Below are positions 17,079-25,053 of a stretch of 64,000 nucleotides of DNA, piece after piece. Numbering within the stretch: the first letter of the stretch is position 1; every line of letters starts with the position of its first letter. Source of the stretch: Thalassotalea_A litorea (GTDB lineage Bacteria > Pseudomonadota > Gammaproteobacteria > Enterobacterales > Alteromonadaceae). The stretch lies in NCBI RefSeq assembly GCF_043642205.1, contig NZ_JBHZSG010000001.1, positions 62,001-126,000 of the forward strand, written 5' to 3'. The position numbers were made by a program, and so were the translations under genes. Below the pieces are notes generated by a model. It was not told the origin of the DNA. It did not search any database and saw only the letters and a program-made list of their open reading frames with translations.

Positions 17079-18311
17079 ATGTCAATAATAGCGTTTCCCT
17101 GCGAGACATTAATTACCGAAAAGCGTTGCTCTTTGTTACCTGCAAACGTCAAAGCCTATTGTCTAATGGGGGCACAAGTTCACATTGAGCAAGGATTTGG
17201 TGCAAGACTGAACATCAGCGATCAGGAATATTCCGATGCCGGTGCGACGGTCGTACAAAGTAGACAGGAGCTATTAACAAACGCCGATCTTGTATTGACC
17301 GTTGATAAGCTACCAGAATCGCAACTGCGCTATCTCAATGGTAAAGTTGTGGTGAGCTTCTTAGACCCATTTAATGATGTGAGTTACGTGCAATGTTTAA
17401 AAAAACATAATGTTACCAGCATCAGTATGGAGATGATCCCGCGTTCGACTCGTTGTCAGAAAATGGATGCCTTAAGTTCACAAGCGAGTCTGGCAGGGTA
17501 TGTTATGGTCGCGAAAGCGGTGTCAGAGTTAAACCGTATTCTGCCTATGATGATGACCGCTGCCGGCACGATTAAACCGGCGAAAGTTTTTATTATTGGT
17601 GCCGGTGTTGCGGGTTTACAAGCGATAGCTACGGCAAAACGGCTGGGAGCTACCGTTACGGCTTTTGATACCCGCAGTGTGGTGGCCGAGCAGGTACGTT
17701 CTTTAGGCGCTAAATTTTTGGAAATTGATCTGGGCGAAACCGGCCAGACCAATCAAGGCTATGCGACAGCATTGACAGCGGAGCAGTTGGCCCGGCAACA
17801 GGCAGAGCAGGAAAAATGCATTATCGACTCTGATATTGTAATCACCACGGCGCAATTATTTGGAAGAAAACCGCCTAGATTAATTAATAAGCAAACCATT
17901 GAGCGAATGAAACCAGGATCGGTGGTCGTTGATATGGCAGCAAAAAGTGGTGGTAATGTTGAAGGTTCCATCCCTGGCGATTATACATTGATCAATGGCG
18001 TAACTATCATCGGCACTGGAAACTGGACCAATGATGTTGCTTACAATGCTTCGCAAATGTATGCCAATAACCTGTTTAATTTAGTCAATGAGTTTTGGTC
18101 TGCAGAACAGCATTTGTTTGCCGTTGAACTGGAAGATGATATTCAGGCCAACGCCGTGATCACGCATGCTGGAAATATTGTAAATACGTTGATTCAAAAT
18201 CATTACCTTGAACTTAACATGGCTCAAGAATCGATTCCTCCCAAGCCATCAATTACTACGTCGGGAGAAAACATTACCGCGAAAGCTGAACCTGTAGGGA
18301 GTATGTCATGA
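17079..18311 (+). CDS. pntAA: Proton-translocating NAD(P) transhydrogenase, alpha subunit part 1
   Basis: NAD(H)-binding domain I subunit, 410 residues, of the three-subunit membrane transhydrogenase. It has the alanine-dehydrogenase-like N-terminus (F-P-C-E-T-L-I-T-E-K-R), the G-A-G-V-A-G-L-Q-A nucleotide motif near residue 175 and the mobile loop D-M-A-A-K-S-G-G-N-V-E-G-S. A C-terminal tail of about 60 residues is longer than usual. It overlaps pntAB by four bases. Placement inside a polysaccharide locus suggests it balances NADH from the aldolase/dehydrogenase and lactate steps against NADPH demand. Confidence 0.93.
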   Translation: MSIIAFPCETLITEKRCSLLPANVKAYCLMGAQVHIEQGFGARLNISDQEYSDAGATVVQSRQELLTNADLVLTVDKLPESQLRYLNGKVVVSFLDPFNDVSYVQCLKKHNVTSISMEMIPRSTRCQKMDALSSQASLAGYVMVAKAVSELNRILPMMMTAAGTIKPAKVFIIGAGVAGLQAIATAKRLGATVTAFDTRSVVAEQVRSLGAKFLEIDLGETGQTNQGYATALTAEQLARQQAEQEKCIIDSDIVITTAQLFGRKPPRLINKQTIERMKPGSVVVDMAAKSGGNVEGSIPGDYTLINGVTIIGTGNWTNDVAYNASQMYANNLFNLVNEFWSAEQHLFAVELEDDIQANAVITHAGNIVNTLIQNHYLELNMAQESIPPKPSITTSGENITAKAEPVGSMS

Positions 18312-18583
18312 CAGCTATATACCTTTTATTTATCTTAATGTTAGCAATATTTGTTGGCTTTGAATTAATCCGTAAAGTCCCTGCGACGTTACATACGCCG
18401 CTAATGTCTGGCGCCAATGCGATTTCCGGAATTACAGTGCTGGGTGCTATCACTATCGCTGGTAAAGGCTATGAAGAATGGGCAACCTGGCTTGGTGCTG
18501 CCGCCGTATTGTTAGCCACCATTAATGTCGTTGGTGGTTACATGGTAACCGACCGCATGCTAGCCATGTTCAAAAAGCGTTAA
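18308..18583 (+). CDS. pntAB: NAD(P) transhydrogenase, alpha subunit part 2 (membrane)
   Basis: A 91-residue membrane subunit with three hydrophobic segments and the conserved H-T-P-L-M-S-G-A-N-A-I-S-G loop of Pnt domain II. It starts in an ATGA overlap with pntAA and is followed by pntB nine bases later. It forms part of the proton channel. Confidence 0.95.
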   Translation: MTAIYLLFILMLAIFVGFELIRKVPATLHTPLMSGANAISGITVLGAITIAGKGYEEWATWLGAAAVLLATINVVGGYMVTDRMLAMFKKR

Positions 18584-18592
18584 GGGATCATC

Positions 18593-19963
18593 ATGACCGA
18601 TTACTCAATAATAATAAATTTTGTTTATGTTCTCAGTGCCACTTTATTTATTTTTGGATTAAAGCTTCTCAGCCATCCGTCGACGGCCAGAAAAGGCAAT
18701 TTATTGTCGGCATTAGCAATGTTTGTCGCGGTTATCGTAACCTTGCTTGATCAGCAGATTATTTCCTTTGAATTGATTCTGGTTTGTTTTGTTATTGGTT
18801 CCATTCTTGGGGTGATTGCTGCCCGGAAAGTGGCCATGACCTCGATGCCAGAATTGGTATCGTTATTTAATGGTATCGGTGGTTTGGCTAGTCTTGCGGT
18901 TGCTTATGCGACGCTGGTGGGAGGTGAAAACCTGTCCGTATTTATCATTTTAGTCAGTTTTGTTGCATTGCTTATCGGTGCAATTACATTTTCAGGAAGT
19001 ATTGTTGCCTGGGCTAAACTGAGTGAGCGCATGATTGGACGACCTATCGTTTTTAAGGGCCAGATCTTTGCCAACATCGCACTATTGTTAGGTATTTTGC
19101 TTAGTGCGGTTTTAATTTGTGTGCAGCCAGAAGTTGCGACCTGGCATTATTTAGCCATCGGACTTGCGTTGTTGATGGGGGTTATGCTGGTTTTGCCAAT
19201 TGGTGGTGCTGACATGCCAGTGGTTATTTCACTCCTAAATAGTTACTCCGGCCTTGCAGCTTGTGCCGCGGGATTCGCATTAGAAAATAACCTGCTGATT
19301 GTCGCTGGTGCGCTGGTAGGCGCGAGTGGCATTATCCTGACCAATATCATGTGTAAAGCGATGAATCGTTCCCTCATGAATGTAATGACGTCAGGTTTTC
19401 AAGCGGTACAAACCAGCGATATGAAAATTGAAGGGGAAATAAAGCCTCTTTCCGCTGATGATGCTTACTATGTTCTGGAAGCAGCCCAATCGGTATTGGT
19501 AATTCCCGGCTATGGAATGGCGGTGGCGCAGGCCCAACACACGATGAAGGAACTGCAGGAGTTACTTGAGAGTAATGGTGCCGAAGTGTCTTATGCGATT
19601 CATCCTGTTGCCGGGCGTATGCCTGGTCATATGAATGTATTATTGGCTGAGGCGGATGTCTCCTATGAGCAATTGTTCGAAATGGATGAGGTAAACCCAA
19701 GAATCGAAGGTTATGACGTGGCAATCGTTATTGGCGCCAATGACGTTGTTAACCCGGCAGCCAGAGAGCTAAAAGGCAGCCCTATTTACGGCATGCCTGT
19801 GATTAATGCCGATCTTGCAAAAAATGTGTTTGTATTAAAAAGAGGCATGGCTACCGGTTTTGCCGGAGTCGATAACCCACTTTTCTTTAAACCTAATTGT
19901 CGAATGATTTTTGGGGACGCGAAAGAAACGTTAGGAAATCTGGTCAGACAGTTTGCGGATTAA
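18593..19963 (+). CDS. pntB: NAD(P) transhydrogenase, beta subunit
   Basis: A 456-residue subunit with about eight N-terminal transmembrane helices and a C-terminal NADP(H)-binding domain. It shows the typical V-I-P-G-Y-G-M-A-V-A-Q-A-Q motif near residue 305, then H-P-V-A-G-R-M-P-G-H-M-N-V and V-I-G-A-N-D-V-V-N-P-A-A. AAGGGA precedes the ATG. It completes the proton-pumping enzyme that interconverts NADH and NADPH. A strong terminator follows directly, so the pnt genes may form their own unit or the end of the kdu transcript. Confidence 0.96.
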   Translation: MTDYSIIINFVYVLSATLFIFGLKLLSHPSTARKGNLLSALAMFVAVIVTLLDQQIISFELILVCFVIGSILGVIAARKVAMTSMPELVSLFNGIGGLASLAVAYATLVGGENLSVFIILVSFVALLIGAITFSGSIVAWAKLSERMIGRPIVFKGQIFANIALLLGILLSAVLICVQPEVATWHYLAIGLALLMGVMLVLPIGGADMPVVISLLNSYSGLAACAAGFALENNLLIVAGALVGASGIILTNIMCKAMNRSLMNVMTSGFQAVQTSDMKIEGEIKPLSADDAYYVLEAAQSVLVIPGYGMAVAQAQHTMKELQELLESNGAEVSYAIHPVAGRMPGHMNVLLAEADVSYEQLFEMDEVNPRIEGYDVAIVIGANDVVNPAARELKGSPIYGMPVINADLAKNVFVLKRGMATGFAGVDNPLFFKPNCRMIFGDAKETLGNLVRQFAD

Positions 19964-19986
19964 CGATTCAGATGGTTAATTCATTC

Positions 19987-20016
19987 AAAAAGCACCGCTT
20001 AGCGGTGCTTTTTTTT
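19987..20016 (+). terminator. Rho-independent terminator after pntB
   Basis: AGCACCGC (19991-19998) and GCGGTGCT (20002-20009) form a perfect stem with a three-base loop, followed by a run of T to 20016. Confidence 0.93.
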
Positions 20017-20068
20017 GCTGGAAGTTTCGTGCAAATATCATTCAGATAGGATGCTTCTGACACTTAAT

Positions 20069-20118
20069 GATTGAATTTGATTATTAATGCTTGACTGTGT
20101 TCGTTAGGTCGGTAGTAT
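20069..20118 (+). promoter_or_regulatory. rhaD promoter with candidate operator
   Basis: Contains TTGAATTTGA (20072-20081), a possible -35 TTGACT (20091-20096) and a possible -10 TAGTAT (20113-20118) with a 16-base spacer, about 55 bases before the rhaD start. The region recurs upstream of the first rhaI at 2078-2128. Conservation across the duplication supports function; the boxes themselves are inferred. Confidence 0.6.
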
Positions 20119-20172
20119 GGCATTTATTAATAATAACTCGCTTAAGTCTGTCAAAATGGAGAGACAAAACTG

Positions 20173-22365
20173 ATGCAAAGCCAGAAAAATGATTTTAGAC
20201 ACGTTAACTACAGTTGGGATGATGCCGTTGCCGATGAGTTAACAGAATTAGAAAGTTTGGTCTATCGTTCCAACATACTCGGTGCTGACCAACGTATTAC
20301 CAATACCGGTGGTGGTAACACCTCAGCTAAGTTAATGGAAATTGATCCTTTGACCGGTGAAGATGTTGAAGTGTTATGGGTAAAAGGTTCTGGTGGTGAT
20401 TTACGCACGGCAAAGGCGGAAAACTTTTCTTCTTTATATCAGGGCAAGCTGGAAGCGCTCGACGAAACCTACCAGAAGCAGCCTGAAACGGGTTATAAAT
20501 CGGCAGGCGAAGATGCCATGATTGGCATGTATAAGCACTGTAATTTTTGTCTTAATCCACGTGCTTCTTCGATCGATACACCATTACATTCAATGATTGC
20601 TGATAAACATGTCGATCACTTGCATCCCAATGCCGTAATCGCGGTTGCCTCGTGTAAAGATCAGGAATCATTAACCGAAACGATCTGGGGTGGCAAAATG
20701 GCATACGTGCCATGGATGCGTCCAGGATGGGAAGCGGCAAAGGTTTGTGAGCAAGCCTATGCAGACAAACCGGATAGTGTCGGTATCTTGCTGGGGCAGC
20801 ATGGCCATACAAACTGGAATAGTGAAAGTAAAAGCTGTTATGAAACATCACTTTGGGTGATTGAAACCGCAGCGCGCTATATTGAACAGCATGACAAGGG
20901 TGAAATGACTTTTGGTGGCCCAAAGGTAAGCAGTTTAGCGGACGCAGAACGCACGGAGTTATTGGCTAAGTTTCTACCTGTTGCCCGTGGTTTGCTGTCA
21001 AACAAAGTCAAATTCATTGCCACAGTGCAAAGCGATGAAAACGCCTTGCGTTTTGTCAATAGCGTTGATGCTCCGCGTTTAGCGAAACTTGGGACTTCTT
21101 GCCCAGATCATTTCTTAAGAACCAAAATTCAACCACTGTACGTTGACTTTGATCCTCAGCAAGATGATTTTGATACTTTGGTGACTAAGTTAAAGGCGGG
21201 TATCGAACAATATCGCATTGACTACACCGAATATTACAACAATTGTAAACGTGATGATTCCCCTGCCATGCGTGATCCTAGCCCAACGGTAATCCTGATC
21301 CCTGGTGTCGGCATTATCGGTTGGGGGAAAAATAAAAGTGAATCTCGAGTTACTACCGAGTTTTATAACTGTGCTATTGAAGTCATGCGTGGCGCGGAAG
21401 CGATCAGTGAATACACCGCTTTGCCACAGCAAGAAGCCTTTGATATTGAATACTGGGCATTGGAAGAAGCGAAATTACAGCGCATGCCAAAAGAAGCGCC
21501 ACTCGCACGTGACGTCGTGGTGGTGATCGGTGCCGGAGACGGCATTGGCAAAGAAACGGCATTTCGCGTAGCGAAAGAAGGTGCCCATGTTGTATGTGCA
21601 GACCTTCGATTTGAAGCGGCGCAAAAAACCGCCGACGAACTTACCGCAATTTACGGCCAGGGTATTGGCGTTGCTGGTACGGGGATTTCAGGTTGTGGAC
21701 CGGCGATTGCACAGGACGTTGATATTACCAACCGTGAAAGCGTTGCCAAAATGTTTGAACAGATTACGCTGGCGTACGGTGGTATTGATAAAGTGATCGT
21801 TACCGCTGGTGTCTTTTTAGCACCGGGTCAAGCGGGTATGAGCAATGACCAGATGTTTGATATTAGTTTTTCTGTCAACGTTAAAGGCGGCTATATCGTC
21901 GGTACCGAAGCGAATGAAATCTGGAAAGCTCAGGGATTGACAGGGGCTATGGTATTAACCACCAGTGTAAATGCCGCGGTTTCGAAAAAAGGTTCGCTTG
22001 CCTACGACACGAGTAAAGCAGCGGCCAACCACCTGGTGCGTGAGTTAGCGGTCGAATTGTCTCCGTTGGTGAACGTAAATGGATTGGCACCGGCCACGGT
22101 CGTTAAAGGCAGTACCATGTTCCCAAGGGATCGAGTTATCGCATCGTTAAGCAAATATAATGTTGAGTTTTCCGAATCTGATTCTGACGATGAATTACGG
22201 GATAAACTTGCAGGATTTTATGCCCAACGCACCTTGACCAAAAAGCCAATTACGCCTGCGGATCAAGCCGAAGCCGCGTATTTGTTAGTGTCTGGACAGT
22301 TGAGTAAAACGACCGGACAAATTATCAGTGTAGACGGTGGTTTACACGAAGCGTTCTTACGCTAA
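20173..22365 (+). CDS. rhaD: Bifunctional rhamnulose-1-phosphate aldolase / lactaldehyde dehydrogenase
   Basis: A 730-residue cytoplasmic fusion enzyme. The N-terminal part (about 1-440) is a class II aldolase/adducin domain with N-T-G-G-G-N-T-S near residue 46 and the zinc-site D-H-L-H-P-N. It splits L-rhamnulose 1-phosphate into DHAP and L-lactaldehyde. The C-terminal part (about 450-730) is a short-chain dehydrogenase with G-A-G-D-G-I-G-K and Y-D-T-S-K, expected to oxidise L-lactaldehyde to L-lactate. This architecture is known from non-enterobacterial rhamnose pathways. It shares an operon with rhaI copy 2, 26 bp downstream, and a relic of its 3' end lies upstream of rhaI copy 1. Lactate then feeds LutABC. 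Confidence 0.95.
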   Translation: MQSQKNDFRHVNYSWDDAVADELTELESLVYRSNILGADQRITNTGGGNTSAKLMEIDPLTGEDVEVLWVKGSGGDLRTAKAENFSSLYQGKLEALDETYQKQPETGYKSAGEDAMIGMYKHCNFCLNPRASSIDTPLHSMIADKHVDHLHPNAVIAVASCKDQESLTETIWGGKMAYVPWMRPGWEAAKVCEQAYADKPDSVGILLGQHGHTNWNSESKSCYETSLWVIETAARYIEQHDKGEMTFGGPKVSSLADAERTELLAKFLPVARGLLSNKVKFIATVQSDENALRFVNSVDAPRLAKLGTSCPDHFLRTKIQPLYVDFDPQQDDFDTLVTKLKAGIEQYRIDYTEYYNNCKRDDSPAMRDPSPTVILIPGVGIIGWGKNKSESRVTTEFYNCAIEVMRGAEAISEYTALPQQEAFDIEYWALEEAKLQRMPKEAPLARDVVVVIGAGDGIGKETAFRVAKEGAHVVCADLRFEAAQKTADELTAIYGQGIGVAGTGISGCGPAIAQDVDITNRESVAKMFEQITLAYGGIDKVIVTAGVFLAPGQAGMSNDQMFDISFSVNVKGGYIVGTEANEIWKAQGLTGAMVLTTSVNAAVSKKGSLAYDTSKAAANHLVRELAVELSPLVNVNGLAPATVVKGSTMFPRDRVIASLSKYNVEFSESDSDDELRDKLAGFYAQRTLTKKPITPADQAEAAYLLVSGQLSKTTGQIISVDGGLHEAFLR

Positions 22366-22370
22366 ATCGA

Positions 22371-23680
22371 AGAATAAGAGTAGGAAAGAGCATGACTCAA
22401 CGTATCGATAAAGCATTTATTGCAGAAGAAAATGCAAAATTAGCAGGCTTTTTAAAAGAAGATTATGAGGCACTGGGCAATCAATTAGCCCGTGACGATA
22501 TCAATATTGAAGATATCACCGCTAAAGCCGAGCAATTTCAAATTGCGGTGCCTTCCTGGGGGACTGGTACCGGTGGTACCCGTTTTGCACGCTTTCCTGG
22601 CGAAGGTGAGCCTCGCAATATCTGGGAAAAGCTGGAAGATAGCGCGGTTATCAATGACTTATCACAGTGTACCGAGCGAGTATCGCCACATTTTCCCTGG
22701 GATAAAGTGGATGACTTTACGGAATTAAAGCAAACCTCGGACAGCTTAAACCTGAAATGGGATTCGATTAACTCCAACACGTTTCAGGATCAATCGGGCC
22801 AAGCGCATAGTTTTAAATACGGCAGTTTAAGCAACACCCGCGCGGAATCACGGGATTTGGCGATTCAACACAACTTAGATTGTATTGAATGGGGTAAAGC
22901 CTTGGGTTCCAAAACGTTAACGGTTTGGGTTGGTGATGGTTCTAACCATCCGGGTCAACAACATTTTCAAAGTGCGTTTGAGCGTTATCTTGACAGCATG
23001 AAGCAGATTTATGCAGGTCTGCCGAGTGATTGGGAATTGCACATTGAACACAAGATGTTTGAACCTGCGTTTTACTCAACCATTATTCAGGATTGGGGCA
23101 GTAACATTCTTGCGGCGATGGAGTTAGGACCACAGGCCAAATCTCTGGTGGATTTAGGGCACCATGCGCCGAACGTTAATATTGAAATGATCGTATCTCG
23201 TTTGATCCAGTTTAAAAAGTTGGGTGGTTTCCACTTTAATGATTCGAAATATGGTGATGATGATTTAGATAGCGGCAGTTTACATCCGTATCAACAGTTT
23301 CTTATTTTCAATGAGCTTGTCGATGCACAATACCGTAACCAGGAAGGTTTCGGACCGAACTATATGTTAGATCAATCGCACAACGTAACCGACCCAATCG
23401 AAAGTCTGATGAATTCAGCGGCGAGTGTTCAGCGCTCTTACGTTGCGGCATTGATTGTAGATCGTAAGAAGCTTAGCGGCTATCAACAGGACAATGATGC
23501 GTTGATGGCGAGTAACACGTTAAAGAAAGCCTTTACGACGGATGTGTCACCAATTCTTGAGATGGCACGTTTTAACCGAGGTGGGGCGATTGATCCCATC
23601 GCTGTGTATCGAGCATCGGGCTACCGGGCTCAGGCTGGCCGTGAACGTCCTAATAGTGGCGGTAACGGTTCAGGCATCGT
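22371..23680 (+). repeat. Copy 2 of the 1310-bp identical repeat containing rhaI
   Basis: Reads as identical to 2428-3737. The left edge lies five bases after the rhaD stop. The right edge lies at the last codon of rhaI. Confidence 0.9.
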
Positions 23681-23684
23681 GTAA
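22392..23684 (+). CDS. rhaI: L-rhamnose isomerase, copy 2
   Basis: Encodes the same 430-residue protein as 2449-3741; only the third base of the last codon differs (GTG here). It lies 26 bp after intact rhaD with the same GGAAAG ribosome-binding site, and a terminator follows within 40 bp. This is therefore the ancestral-looking rhaD-rhaI operon, and copy 1 is its decayed duplicate context. Metal-site motifs are as in copy 1. It converts L-rhamnose to L-rhamnulose. Confidence 0.95.
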   Translation: MTQRIDKAFIAEENAKLAGFLKEDYEALGNQLARDDINIEDITAKAEQFQIAVPSWGTGTGGTRFARFPGEGEPRNIWEKLEDSAVINDLSQCTERVSPHFPWDKVDDFTELKQTSDSLNLKWDSINSNTFQDQSGQAHSFKYGSLSNTRAESRDLAIQHNLDCIEWGKALGSKTLTVWVGDGSNHPGQQHFQSAFERYLDSMKQIYAGLPSDWELHIEHKMFEPAFYSTIIQDWGSNILAAMELGPQAKSLVDLGHHAPNVNIEMIVSRLIQFKKLGGFHFNDSKYGDDDLDSGSLHPYQQFLIFNELVDAQYRNQEGFGPNYMLDQSHNVTDPIESLMNSAASVQRSYVAALIVDRKKLSGYQQDNDALMASNTLKKAFTTDVSPILEMARFNRGGAIDPIAVYRASGYRAQAGRERPNSGGNGSGIV

Positions 23685-23713
23685 CGAATTTTACTATCCC
23701 TGTTGTTGTTTTT

Positions 23714-23745
23714 ACACGAAGGAGTATTCCTTCGTGTTTTTTTTT
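23714..23745 (+). terminator. Rho-independent terminator after rhaI copy 2
   Basis: ACACGAAGGA (23714-23723) pairs with TCCTTCGTGT over a short loop, followed by nine T. It separates the rhaD-rhaI operon from the aldolase gene. Confidence 0.92.
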
Positions 23746-23781
23746 AAGTCATTGCCCCATCACATTTTATTAGGAATTAAT

Positions 23782-24858
23782 ATGAATCTTTCCGATATCG
23801 TGCCCGCTGGAGTGGTCAGTGGTGAGCACCTCGAAACGCTTTATCGGGTAGCAAGAGAAAATGAATTTGCATACCCAGCCGTCAATGTCATCGGCACGAA
23901 CTCTATTAACGCGGCATTGGAAGCTGCAAAGTTAGCCGGTTCTCCTGTCATTATTCAACTCTCTTATAGTGGTGCCGCATTTTTCGTCGGCAAAGGCGCA
24001 GATTTAACAGGACACCAACCGAGTATTCTTGGCGCTATTGCGGCCGCACATTATATTCATCGCGTGGCGAAATTTTATGGTGTGCCGGTCATATTGCACA
24101 CCGATCACGCCGCAAAAAAACTACTGCCCTGGATTGATGGCCTGTTGGATGCTGGTGACGCGTATTTTCAGGAACATGGCAAGCCATTATTTAGCTCGCA
24201 CATGCTCGACTTGTCGGAACAACCCCTCGAAGAAAATATTGAGATTTGCCGACGCTACCTTGAACGTATGGCGCCTTTGGAAATGGCGATTGAAATTGAA
24301 CTTGGTTGCACCGGTGGTGAAGAGGACGGTGTGGATAATACCGAGATAGACAATGCCTTGCTGTATACCCAACCTCAAGATGTCGCGTATGCCCATGAGC
24401 AATTATCTACCGTCAGCAATGCGTTTACGATAGCAGCCTCCTTTGGCAATGTGCACGGAGTTTACAAGCCGGGAAATGTCAGATTGACACCCGAGATATT
24501 GAAAAACTCTCAGGCGTTTGTCAGTGAGGCATTTGAACTTGCGCAAAAATCGTTAAACTTTGTATTTCATGGTGGCTCTGGATCTAGCGCCGCAGAAATC
24601 AAAGAGGCGATCGGTTATGGCGTTATAAAGATGAATATTGATACCGATACGCAATGGGCATCCTGGTCGGGAGTACACCGCTATTATCAGAATAATAAAG
24701 GTTACCTGCAAAGCCAAATTGGTAATCCGGACGATGAAAATGCGCCCAATAAGAAGCATTATGATCCGCGAGTCTGGTTACGAGAGCTCGAGCAATCAAT
24801 GGCTGCGCGCCTGCAACAGGCTTTTGCCGAACTTAATTGTCTATCGCGCTACAAATAG
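23782..24858 (+). CDS. fbaA: Class II fructose-bisphosphate aldolase
   Basis: A 358-residue zinc-dependent class IIa aldolase that interconverts fructose 1,6-bisphosphate with DHAP and glyceraldehyde 3-phosphate. Zinc-site and substrate motifs are visible: V-I-L-H-T-D-H-A-A-K-K (near 105), E-I-E-L-G-C-T-G-G-E-E-D-G-V, F-H-G-G-S-G-S and K-M-N-I-D-T-D-T-Q. The open frame extends far upstream, but ATG 23782 with AGGAA upstream and the typical M-N-L-S-D start is clearly right. In this locus it would route DHAP from the rhamnose branch and triose phosphate from the KDPG branch into gluconeogenesis. It is probably an accessory copy beside a housekeeping gene elsewhere, but that cannot be seen here. 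Confidence 0.93.
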   Translation: MNLSDIVPAGVVSGEHLETLYRVARENEFAYPAVNVIGTNSINAALEAAKLAGSPVIIQLSYSGAAFFVGKGADLTGHQPSILGAIAAAHYIHRVAKFYGVPVILHTDHAAKKLLPWIDGLLDAGDAYFQEHGKPLFSSHMLDLSEQPLEENIEICRRYLERMAPLEMAIEIELGCTGGEEDGVDNTEIDNALLYTQPQDVAYAHEQLSTVSNAFTIAASFGNVHGVYKPGNVRLTPEILKNSQAFVSEAFELAQKSLNFVFHGGSGSSAAEIKEAIGYGVIKMNIDTDTQWASWSGVHRYYQNNKGYLQSQIGNPDDENAPNKKHYDPRVWLRELEQSMAARLQQAFAELNCLSRYK

Positions 24859-24935
24859 TGAACAGTGATTCTGACGGGATTTAATCAATCATTTAGAAAT
24901 ACATCGCATCAAAAACAATCATAAAGGGTCATTAT

Positions 24936-24971
24936 ATGTCTTTGGGATCGATTGGTGTTGATGTAATATAA
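24936..24971 (+). other. Possible 11-codon leader ORF before the sulfatase-PL25 operon
   Basis: ATG at 24936 with AAAGGG upstream opens an 11-residue frame (M-S-L-G-S-I-G-V-D-V-I) ending in TAA at 24969. It could be a leader peptide, a relic of a lost gene, or chance. Confidence 0.2.
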
Positions 24972-25013
24972 ATCGAAAATAATTAAACAATATTTTCAGT
25001 CTACTGGAAATGC

Positions 25014-25033
25014 GTACCTGGTTAGACAGGTAC
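25014..25033 (+). promoter_or_regulatory. Hairpin in the 5' leader of the sulfatase gene
   Basis: GTACCTG (25014-25020) and CAGGTAC (25027-25033) form a perfect 7-bp stem with a six-base loop, 20 bases before the start codon. No T-run follows. It may affect translation or be a protein-binding site. Confidence 0.35.
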
Positions 25034-25053
25034 ATTGAGTTTTGGGGAAACAT

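Noticed and set aside
23542..23781. Longer aldolase reading frame starting inside rhaI copy 2
   Set aside because: It crosses a strong terminator and lacks family similarity before residue M-N-L-S-D, so the start at 23782 is correct.
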